64,000 bases of DNA from Azorinus chamasolen (Eukaryota > Mollusca > Bivalvia > Cardiida > Solecurtidae). A model generated the notes under the pieces. It was given only the letters and a program-made list of their open reading frames with translations. It did no database searches and was not told the DNA's origin. The translations under genes were made by a program, and so were the position numbers. Location of the stretch: NCBI GenBank assembly GCA_963576725.1, contig OY755242.1, positions 59,440,480 to 59,504,479 of the forward strand, read 5' to 3'. Positions 14,201 to 26,200 of this stretch are shown here, piece after piece (positions within the stretch are counted from its first letter, which is position 1; each line of letters starts with the position of its first letter).

Positions 14201-17200
14201 ATTTGTATTGTTTTCAAAACTACAGTTCTGAATTTTTCCTTTTCTCTAAAAAGTCCTCCTTATTGGTAGATTTGTTCAAAGAGGTTGGCTCTAAAAAAAT
14301 AGCCTTGAACACCATGCTAATAAGTACCAACAGGCTAGGGTTTGGTGGAGATATAAGAGATTTTGATAGGTCAGCATTTCTCTAAAGTTCTGCTAGTGAC
14401 ATGCTTGTACTGGTATTTCACCACAGGATTCCTTCACTTGCATCAAGATGATGACAAAATGTCAAAGTCCCTGAAGAATGTGATACCAACCTCAGATCTC
14501 CTCAAGAAATACACAGCAAACCAGTTCCGAATGTTCTGTATGCTGACCCACTATAGAAACAGTGAGTATGTTAACGCTTCACTCCATGAATATTCATTTT
14601 AGAAATAATGACATCATGAATAGGTTGCATCATGAACATTTTTGATCTTGGCAGAAACTAGGATCAGAGCTATGTTGTTTCATTAGCAAACAGAGCAGAC
14701 TGGTCAGATGGATTCTACAAGTGTCATCTGATCTGGGTCTATTCTGTTGCAAATGTGTTAATCCTTTCCTCCATAATTATGCCTGTCTATGCCTCTGTAA
14801 TAGTCACTTCTTGAAACTATTGTGATAAATAGTGCATTTGCATCACAATGGATTCATTGCTACACAAATCCAGTATTTTCCTTTTCTCTAGAAAATGCTC
14901 CTTTTCGGTAGATGCATTCAAAGATGCATGTTGGGTCTAAAAATAGTCTATGGAGAAAAGGGTTAAGATGCACGTCTATCATATAAAGGGTTAAATGATC
15001 AAAACTTATATGTCAAGCCAAATTTGATGGATTTGTCCAAATCTTTGCTGGAGAAGTTTATCATTATTAACCTATTCCCTCATCTTTTGGTGTCTCTGTG
15101 AAAGTCATTGAAATCATTGCGATAAATGGAGAATTTGCTCCAGAAGAGCAAATGCTCTATTTATCACAATGGTTTCAAAACGCTCCTTTTCATTAGATTT
15201 ATTCAAAGAGGTTTGGTCTAAAAAAGCATATGAGGTGTTAACCCTTTCCCTGTTGAAAAGTTATGTCAGAAATAATTACTTCATGAGTATTTAATAGCTG
15301 AAATTTTATGATGGCATATTTACACAAGATTTTTATACGCCCACCTAAAAAGGTTGTATATTGGCATGGCCATGTCCGTCCATCTGTTCGTCCGCCAACA
15401 TTTTGTTTGTCTGCTGTTTTCTCGGAAAACTATTTGACGGATATTAATGAAACTTCACACAAATCTTAAATGCATCAAGATCTGAAGCTGAGTTGATTCT
15501 GAGGTTCATTTAATTTGTCTTTTGGAGTTATGGCCCTTGCACTTAAAAAAATAATGCATATATATGCATATACAGTCCACTCTCGTTATGGCGAACTCGC
15601 TTGACACGAATTTCTCGTTGACACGAAGTTTTTGTAAAGTCCCAACTTTTCTTCCTATATATTCTATATAAATTTAAGTTTTAAGACGAATTCGAACTGA
15701 TCACATTTTCGTTAAGTCGAAGTCATTTTCCGTCCCCAAAGTGTTTGTTTGCATGTAATTATCGGTGTTTGTATCGAAGTCGCACCTCTCAGTCTGATTG
15801 AGTTCGAGGTGTGAATTGGACCTTTTGATCCCACCCTGGCAAAGTACGCCAGGTGATCACGACACACGTAATTACAGTGTTTTGTGGGTAAACAATCACT
15901 GATGTCAGATAATTATTCAAACTGTGGAACAATGCCGCGTTGAGTGAACGTTATTTAGTAAAATGACACCTTACCGTTCATTCGTCCTAAGTGTCAATCA
16001 TAACTACTGTAGTAAGAAAGATAACTCTCAAGCGTCCTCGCTTCCGGACGATTTTGTAGAGATTGGATAAAAAGTAAGGCCTGTTCCTTATTTTATTACC
16101 AATACATGCAGTTCAACATTGAATTTAATTTGTCACTTGAGTAATAGCGAAACAGCTCACGGCGAAACATGTAAAATGGTGACTACATTTTGAAATGCCT
16201 GGTTTCCTGAATACGGCTGTTCTCTTAGATGTACCGGAAGTACACGAATCGGCAACCAGCTAGTTCACGTGTGATTGCGTATTTCCGGTGCCCGTTTAGG
16301 AAAAGGGATTTCCCATAGAAATGGCGTAAACAAACGATGCGCTTTAAAAATCGCCAAACCAACGGTGATTAATTCAATGATAAAGACAAAAGGGATCTGA
16401 AAATTGGATAGGGCCTTGTAAATTACGGCATAGTGTCATTAATGGAGGGTAGGAAAGACAGAATTTTGTTCTCGCAGTAATGGATCAACACGCACATGTA
16501 CAATTTTATATACACAGAGTGCGATTCTTTAACACAATGTGAAGACTGAACTGTACAAGCACATTAGTATTCTTATAATATGGCAGCTTGTTTAAGGTGA
16601 ACGTAATGGAAGAAACTGGATTTTTTTGAAAAAATGGCATGTGATTTTTGAGTCGAACTCTCGATGAGTCGAAGTTTTTAACAGGTCCCGACGAACTCGA
16701 CATAACGAGAGTCGACTGTATGAGGATGGCCATAGCTTTTTCATTTTAAATGATATTGATTTTAAATTTTTTATATGATATTACCTTAATATGGATTCTC
16801 ACATATATTGCGGGTTTTTTGATATGTCATTTTATTTTAAAGTTGTGGCCCTTGAACTTTGTGCATTTATTGCTTTGTTCGTCTGTCAATTTTTGGCTTG
16901 TCTGTTGTTTTCTGGGAAAACTATTTATAGCATATTAATGAAAATTCACACAAATGTTTTATGCAAGAAAATCTGAAGCTGAATCGATTTTGAGGTTCAT
17001 TCAATTTGTCGTTACAGATTTATGGTCCATGCACTTTACGAAAATCTGCAAATATGAGGATGGCCGTAACATTTTTATTTAATAAGACATTCACTTCAAT
17101 TTTTAGCTCACCAGAGCACAAAGTGCTGAGGGTGAGCTTTTGTGATCGCCTGATGTCCGTCGTGCGTCGTCGTGCGGTGTGCGTCGTGCGTCGTTCGTCG

Positions 17201-20200
17201 TCAACAATTTGAACCTTTAAAAATCTTCTCCTCTGAATCTATAGGGTTCTCAGCTTTCATATTTGGCACATAGCATCATGTGTAGGTCCTCTACAAAAGT
17301 TATATAAATTATGCCCCTGGGGTCAAAACTGGCCCCGCCCCAGGGGTGCATTGTTTTCTATAGAAACACAGTGAAATCTTTGAAAATCATCTCTTCTGAA
17401 ACCAGAAAGTTTTCAACTTTCATATTTGGCACATAGCATCATGTTCAGGTCCTATACAAAAGTTATATAAATTATGCCCCTTGGGTCAAAATTGGCCCCA
17501 CCCCAGAGGTGGCCAGTTTCTTAGAGCAGGCTGCTTTTTTAGCTAATTCAAACTGACCACTATTTACTGGGAGACTACTAGTACACACTCCAGATTTACA
17601 CTCCAGAAAAATGCAGCTGCAATATTTTTCACTGTGCTCAATTAGCCTCACTGATGCCCAAGACCTCTTTGCTGTTTGATGTTTTGTAAACATCATGCAG
17701 GTTATTATGGAGGTCATTTGGTGTTTAGCATAATTTTCTCCAATCCCCCTTTGCACTCTGAGCAATTACTGTCTGCAAATAATGTTATCTGCTGCAAAAG
17801 TTGTTTCTTTCCATATCTTTTAAAAAAACAAATGTCATAGTGAAAGACAGTTTGGACCCTGATACTTTGTATCTCATCTGGATCCAGACTTGATCCAGAC
17901 TGTTTGCAAAGGTTATTATAAATGCAAAAAAACAACAAAGCAAGTAGCTGGTGTAATATTAGCAGACTAAAGGTATAGGACCTTTGAAGAGTGAGTGATC
18001 AGCCATAAGCATATTGACTAGGGATAATTGCAGATCACTTATGCATGTGGATGGGTTTTCTTGGTTCACTAAACTTGTATATAACCAGGGCTAAATGCTA
18101 GCTAACCCAAACCTAAATCGCAAGCTCATTATGGCTAGGATTAAGTTTGCAACAAGCTTGCAGTTGCAAGCCAATCAAGGGAGACTGGCATATCTCTAGT
18201 TAAACATTTACTGGTGTCTATTTTTAGCATACATTTAAAGGTAGGTTATCTCCCTTTTTGATAACAACTGGATTGCCTCCTTTGTTGTTAGTAGATCTGC
18301 AGTAATATTGCAGACCCAAACAAAGAAAATTGTTATAGTTAGATGTCGCCTGTTGCACATTAATTAAGACAATTAACCCTTTACTCCATAAATAGGCCTT
18401 TCTACACCTTTGCAAACAGAGTAGACCCTGATTAGATGGCTTATGTAGTAGCCATCTGATCAATCTGCTGTTTGCTTATGATATGATATAGTGCAAATTG
18501 CATTACATTATTTTCATTTTGTGTACAATCAAAGACCTATGATAACACATGTGTTATCATAGGTCTTTGGTACAATATACTTATAATATGTTTACTAACC
18601 CTTTCCCTCATGTTAACACCTTTTCACACATTTGCAAACAGAGCAGACCCAGATCAGATGGCTCCTATAGCAGCTGTCTGATCAGGGTCCGCTCTGTTTG
18701 TCAATGGAATTTAAAAGATGTTTCTTTACTTTCTAAAATGGCTACACTGTCCCACCTTCCATATTTCATTATAACTATTTTGTCCATGAATATTCAGTAG
18801 GTATTTAAATTTTGAATAAACATAGAACAGGGGGAGGGTTGAAAATAAATTAAGATATGAATAATAATAACTCGTGAAGGTTTAATGAAAATATCTGAAA
18901 TTTTGAATATAAGTACATGTATAGATTAATTTATTCTTTCTGAAATTCAACCAATTTGCCCAGGGAGAGGGTTTGCATACTTTTGTACATGCCCTTCTTT
19001 AGATTGACATTGTTATATGTTTTCATTTTCTTAAATTATTTTCATGTGAGGTCCTCTACAAAAGTTACATAAATTATGCCCCTTGGGTCAAAATTTGCCC
19101 GCCCCAGGGCCGGGTAGTTTTCTATAGAAACACATAGTGAAAACTTTTAAAATCTTCTCCTCTGATTGTCTGGTGAGCGATGTCAGGGCCTTTCAGGCCC
19201 TCTTGTTTTTATATAATACCACCTTATTATGAAAATCAAGATCTGAAGCACAGATTAGAAAATGTCAACACTTATAAGGCATATTAAATCAGAGACAGTT
19301 TGCAGGTGGGCGCAGTTTGCATGTACCGTTTGCAGTACTCTTGTTTGCTATTGTAGAAACTATAGAGTCACCTCTGTTATAATTTCAAAAGCAAACAGAG
19401 CAGACGCTGATCAGGCAGCTGCTATAGGAGCCTTCTGATCTGGGTCTACTTTGTTTGCAAAGGCATGAAAATGTGTTTAATATATGAAAGACAAGGTTAA
19501 TAGTGTTATAACCGTAATTGGTTTATGATGACCTATAAAAATATGCTTTTAAAATTGAAGCAGGTGACCTTTTGCTGAAGAAAGTTAAATTGTTGATGAA
19601 AAGGGTTGGCTGACACTGTCTAACACATGGCTTGTTTTTGTTCTCTGTGTAGACATAGAATTTACTGATACGAAAATGCAACAGGCTGTGATACTGGACA
19701 ACCAGATAGGCAACTTCCTACGCCAGTGCGACTCCTACATCAAAGGTCAACTGATGGGTGGCAATGTCCCAGAGGCAGACACCATGCAAAGGTGTGTGTA
19801 ACAAGCACAGTCAATGATACTTTACCCTTTTTCTCCATAAATATGCTTTTCTACACCTCTGTAAAAGTCACTTTTTGAAACCATTGTGATAAATAGAGCA
19901 TTTGCTCCATAGGAGCCCACATTGGTTTCAATACTACACAATTCTAAACTTTTCCTTGCTGTAGTAAATGCTCCTTTTCGGTGGATTTATTCAAAGAGGT
20001 TGGGTAAAATGGTTGGGGGAATGGGTAAGTTGATGAGAGTAAAAATCAATGTATGAATTCTTTCACTGCTGATAATGGAATGGTCTACCAAAGTTAACCC
20101 TTTCCCTGTTGAGTATTCATGTAAGAAATGATGACATCATGAATATTAATTAGATTATTTTTATGCCCCCATTGATGATAGTCAGGGGGCATTATGTTTT

Positions 20201-23200
20201 GCACATGTCCGTCCATCTGTAAGTGTCACACTTTTACGTGCAGTTGGTTATCACAGTTTTTTCAAGTGTTATATGTCAGTAATTTCTACACTTATACATA
20301 TGAATCTTCACATACACATTAATCACCATCTATGCTATCATTTGACACCCCACCCATGCTGCCCGCAAGGTCAAGGTCAAATGACTTGGAAATTTTACGT
20401 GCAGTTGGTTGTCACATTTACGTGCATTTGGTCGTCACATTTTTTTGTCTTATATCTCACTAACCACTATAACTATTGGCATGGAATAACATATACACAT
20501 TAAACACCATCCATACTTTCATTGCGCACCCAACCCATGCTGCCCGCAAGCCCAAGGTCCAGGTCAAATGAATTAGGAATTTTACGTGCAGCTAGGCAAG
20601 CACCACCCTGGGGACATCGCTGTGTCCTACAGACACAATTTTCTAGTTTATAATGGCATATGAACAAGGGACATTTTGGCCCTGACAGAAACTGTAGAAT
20701 CAGATCTGTATTATACCTTATGTAAATAGAGCAGACCCAGATCAGACAGCTCCTACAGGACTAACAGGAGCCATCTGATCTAGGTCTAATCTGTTTGCAA
20801 AGGTGTGAAAAGGCGTTTATATGAGCGAAAGTTTTAACCCTTTCAATGCTGTATTTTCAGAGTGGAATATCCCATCAGTGTTTAACTATAGAGTCCACTC
20901 ATATCAGTATGAAAGGCTTAAACTTGCAAATTACAAACGGTGCAGACTTTGATCCAAGGGCTTCCCTAGGAAACCTCTTATTGTGACCTACACTGTTCGC
21001 AAATAACAGGGCATGCATGTCCTAAATGCAAAGGGTTAATGATAAGCATCCATTCTGTAAGAAAGGGTTTGATTTGTTAGAGGGTTCTGAATGACAAATA
21101 GTGCAGACCCTGGTCAGAGGACTCATCAAGGAGCCCTCTGATGTGGATATACGCTGTTTTCAAATGCCTGCATACTCATTTCCAGCATTCAAAGTGCTTA
21201 AAACTTGCAGCTTTTGTCCCAATGATTTAGTTTTTTGATTAGCTAGTCTGTTTGTAGATGAAAAAATATGAGCTATTGTCGTAACTTCGGCGTCCACGTT
21301 GTCGTCATTGTCATCTGGAAACTTTCACCTTTTCTCGCATTTGCAAATAGAGTAGACCCAGATCAGATGGCTCCTGTAGGAGCCGGCTTATCAGGGTCTG
21401 CTCTGTTTGCTAATGGAATTTGATAGTTCTGTTTCTTTACTTTCTAAAATGGCTACAATGTTCCACCTTCTATAACCCATTATAACTATTTTGTCCAAAT
21501 TTGGAATATTCATGTAGGAAATAATGACATCATGAATATTAATTAGACTATGTTATATCTAAAGCAGAAACTCTATAATTATATCCATATTATGTCATAA
21601 GCAAACAGAGCAGACCCTGATCAGACCTCTTACAGGATCTGTCTGATCTGGGTCTACTCTGTTTGCGTAGAAAGGCGTATTTATGACTCTGCGATGTTTT
21701 GTTACATTGTTTTTGTTGCATTGTTAATAATGTTAATAATGCTTCTCTCATACTGTCAGTCATGTTTACATATATGTTTTGACCTCATGGACTTTAAAGC
21801 TCAATGGAATTATTTGAATAAAACTTCAAACTTTATTGAGTAAATGGTTTATGAATATTCATGTATTATTATCTTTGAGGTAAAGGTTTAATATCTGGCA
21901 AAAGAAATACCATAAAAACATGTCAATTTGAATTTTTTAACAAAGTCCATGTAGTACAAAGGGGATAGGCTAAGTCATCTGTAAGGATGTATTCTAGTAA
22001 TGTTTAGCCATAAACCTGTTCCAAATCTTTGTCTTTTCTTACAGATTGGCTGAGGTTGAAGACAAGGCTGTAGAGTTACTCAAAGACGACTTCAGAACAC
22101 CAGAGGTCATGAAGTTGCTCTTCTCTCTTATACGCAAAATGAACACAAACTTTGTGGAGGTACGAGTTTGAAGTAGCTACAGTGTCTTCTTGATCCTGGT
22201 TCTAATCTTAAACCCTTTCCTTCATATAAACACTTTTTCATGCCTTTGCAAACAGAGTAGACCCAGATCAGATGGCTCCAGTAGGAGCCGTCTGATCAGG
22301 GTCTGCTTTGTTTGCTTATGACATGGTATAGATATGGTTTTACAGTTTTGTCAAAGCAAAAAAAATCATTGAAGGAAACCTTATAATGCAAACTGATTTT
22401 AATTGACCCACCTGTTCAGGGGATTTGAAATATAGTGCTTTCGTATGCTCTACTCTATTAGCAAATGCATGAAGATGGGTTTGTATGAAGGAAAACATTA
22501 ATGCACTCATCTGTGGAGGAGATTGGACATAAAGAATTAAAGATGTGTTGTTGTCCTTCTGATCATACTTTCACATGTCAGTACATCCAGAAAATCTTGT
22601 TCGATTCACTATTCTTTTACTATAAATAGACATATAGTTCATACAAATGTTTATCAAGATGAAAAGCTGTGTAACTCAGAGGTTCTCATAAGAAGTATAC
22701 ATTCTCCACCAAACCCAAAGAGACAATTTTAAGCCATTCCCTCATTAACGCCTCTGTAAAAGTCACTTTTGAAACCATTGTGATAAATAGAGCATTTGTT
22801 CCACAGGAGCAAATGCTTTATTTATCACAGTGGTTTTAACCCTTTCCCTGTTCTACGTTTATTACGAATTTCAATACCTACAGAATATTCATGGACAAAA
22901 TAGTTAAAATGAAATATGGAAGGTGGAACATTGTAGCCATTTTAGAAAGTAAAGACACAGATCTTTGAAATTCTATTAGCAAACAGAGTAGACCCATATC
23001 AGACGGCTCCTCTAGGAGCCGTCTGATCTGGGTCTACTCTGTTTGCAAATGCGTGAAAACATGTTTATATGAGGGAAAGGGTTGACACAATTCTAAAATT
23101 TTCCTTTTCTCTAGTAAATACTCCTTTTTGGTAGATTTATTTAAAGAGGTAGGATCTAAAAATGGTCGATGAGGTAATGGTTAAAGAGTGGGTCACAAGG

Positions 23201-26200
23201 TAGAGTTTGTTGGAGAAATGATAATTTTAGAACTTGAATATACACCTTTATCTATTGCTCTGTATTTGGGTTTTCATATCGGACCAATAACACTAGAGTG
23301 AGTCATGGGCCTTGATAAATTCAAAATTAAGGCATTCTGTATGGCAATCAGTATTGTGGATAAGATGCATATTAATCTTTAAAAATCTCTTATTTCTCTG
23401 CTGAACTCAGACGGGCAATTCTAATGAGCAGCAACAGGAGAGGGTAGTGCGGATACATATAAAAAAAAAGGGTAGTGCGGATATATATAAAAAATAATTT
23501 ACTTAGATTACCTACATACATCTTATCTATAGCTTTGTCAATTTTGTGGCAATGGGGTCACCTGTGATCTGTCAACACAGGTCTTTTAACCCTATACTGC
23601 ATGAATATTCATATAAGAAATAATGACATCATGAATATTAATTAGATTGTTATAATAGCACATGAACACTGGAATTGTTGGCCATGGCAGAAACAATAGA
23701 ATCATATCCACATTACAGTAAAACTCGGTTATAACGAATTCCAAGGGACTGAAGGATTTACGTCGCTATGAACATTATTCCCTTTATTGATAGTACGAAG
23801 TTCGCTATAAATTATGACTCTGGCACACGACTGTTCAAAGCTTTGTAACGAATATGCGTAACGATCAAACTCCCAAAATGTTCATCATACAGCTAACTCA
23901 TTTGTGGAAGAAATCAGTCATTTGCTTTTGAACACACGTCGATGCTTGACACTTGCCAAAAAATTGTTTTGTTTTAAGAAAATCCTCAGGAGTATTTAGT
24001 TGTTGCTCCAATGCCCTCATCTGTGTCGTCATCGGAGTCAACGTAACGAAATTCAGTTTGCTATAAGCGGAAATTCGCTTTATCAGAGATCGTTATAAAT
24101 AAGTTTTACTGTATATCATGAGCAGACTACTACAGGAGCTGTCTGATCTGGGTCTATTCTGTTTGCAAAGGTATAGAAAGGCATATATATATTTATGGAG
24201 TAAAGGGTTAACTAATGAATATTCATGTAGAGACAGAATAAAAAGGCGGAATTATGGAGTAAAGTGCTAATAATGTTATTCTTTAGATTATTGAGAAAAT
24301 TTCCATTTCTTAATATAAAAACTTTCAGAGTCTCAAATGGTTCTGATCCTGATTAGACACCGGCTTATTTAGCATCACATTTAAACTTTATACATATTTG
24401 CCAGTAGCATGCTAAAGGTTGATAGGTTGTTAATAGTATTTGTCAGAGCTACAGATAAAGATGTGTACCCAAATACTAAAATCGTCATTTCTCCAGCAAA
24501 CCCTATACTGTGACCACTCTTTAGAATCGTCTCTTTGAGACAAATCCAAAAAGTGGTCACAATATAGGGCTTGGTGGAGAAATAAAGAAGTTATTCCTGA
24601 AAATATATTAATTTACGCATCTTATCTGGACCTCAGTATGTGTGTTTACCTCTGTTTCAGACGGATACTGTGTGTAGAAGTCCCGGAACTGTGGCGGCTG
24701 TCTCAGTGGCTGTCAAACGCCTCTGTAAGAAACTAGGCTTTCACAAGAAAGGATGGAGGGTAGGTACAGATAAACCCTCTTTAAGTTAGATATTTTTTCT
24801 AAGATGGAAACCTATGCACTAGCAATTTTTTTTAATCAAACTGCTGATTATGGTGTAATTGCTCTTTTAAAGCCTTTTATATGTCCACCGAAAGACAAAT
24901 CATATTTTGTGAACCTTTCTATGCTGTTGCAAACACAGCAGACCTAGGTCAGATGGCTCCTGTAGGAACTGTCTGATCAGGGTCTGCTGTTTCCTTATGA
25001 AAATAATATATGATTCTAATTTCTACTATGACCAAAAATTCCCATGTTCATATGTCATTGTAAAAATTAGTATTTCTTACATGAATATTCATGGAGAAAA
25101 GGGTTAATACTAATCTAGTTGTTTTTCATGGTCCAGGCCATAACTTCTTTTGCACTGACAGATTTCAATTTATTTAGGCATTTGTTTTAGTCATGCACAA
25201 GAACGATAATTTACATTTCGAACGGACTAAATGGTTTAACTCTCTACATTATGAATATTAACGTAAGAAATAATGACATCATGAATATTCATTACCGAAG
25301 GTTTACAATGGTATATAGACATTTGACCATGCCAGAAACTGTAGAATCAGGTCTGAATTATTCTATAAGCAAACAGAGCACACCCTGATTAGTTGGCTCC
25401 AAAAAGAGCCATCTGATCGGAGTCTTCCATGTTTGCAGAGGTCTGAAAAGACATTTTAACCCTTCTCTTGCTCATTTTTAAAATACATTTCTCCTTCTTT
25501 ACCCATGCCCTGTTGTATAATTACATATATCTTCGCTGTGTACAAGTATTTCGCTGTGCAATCACTGCTGTGGAGTGCATTGGTTGCATAATCAACTTGT
25601 AAATAGTGCAGACCCAGATGAGACAGCTCCTACAGGAGCTGTCTCATCTGGGTCTTCACTATTTACAGGTAGGTATATTGACGTGAACAGCAAGCGAAGG
25701 GTTGATCACAGAAAGGGTTAAAAATGATGAACCAGTCCAACTTGTAAATTCATCACTGATAGGCTTAAAAAATCCTTTCAATGGAATGAATGATTTCATG
25801 GAACTTCTGTACCTCATTGTTTGTATTCTTAGATGTCGCAGGACCCTGACAACATGAAATTGAAAGAAGTTCTGGACAATACCATCAAGTTCCGATGGAA
25901 TGTCCGTGAATATGCACTAAACATGCCACTCCGTCTGCCAGGTAAAGATACTACTGCAGCTGTATTTGTAGCATTTTTTATTGCTTTAAAATTATGACAG
26001 CAAGAAAGTGAAACAGGCCATTACAGTGTTCAATGTTTCTCTTGAAACCATCTTGGCCTTTTAACCCTTTTCTCCATAAATACACCTTTCTACGTCTCTG
26101 TAAAAATCACCTTTCTAAAATCATTGTGATAAATATACAGTCTAATCACGATACTACGAATCACGTTCGAACGAAATACCGGTTTGCTACGAATAACACC

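Larger units (their letters stand above)
17106..19206 (+). repeat. K-type element, agctcacc subfamily
   Basis: Starts agctcaccagagcacaaagt..gagggtgagct (hairpin) with a cgtcgtgcgtcgtc run. Ends ggtgagcgatg, then the hairpin gggcctttcaggccc and tcttgttttt. Interrupted at about 17510-19020 by other repeats, including TTAA-A at 18595. Confidence 0.6.
15338..19345 (+). repeat. K-type element broken by nested insertions
   Basis: Opens tatacgcccacctaaaaagg..ccgtccatctgttcgtccg and appears to close at 19310-19345 with aggtgggcgcagtttgcatg..gcagtactcttgttt. In between are the TA element 15573-16718, a second K element (17106-19206) and TTAA and family E copies. The join is inferred from the matching cgcccacct / aggtgggcg ends. 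Confidence 0.5.
22690..23275. repeat. family D with nested C and A (three levels)
   Basis: D starts attctccaccaaaccc..gagacaatt, is cut at a TTAA by the TTAA-C copy, and resumes agagtgggtcacaagg.. to atacacctttatctattgct. Confidence 0.75.
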
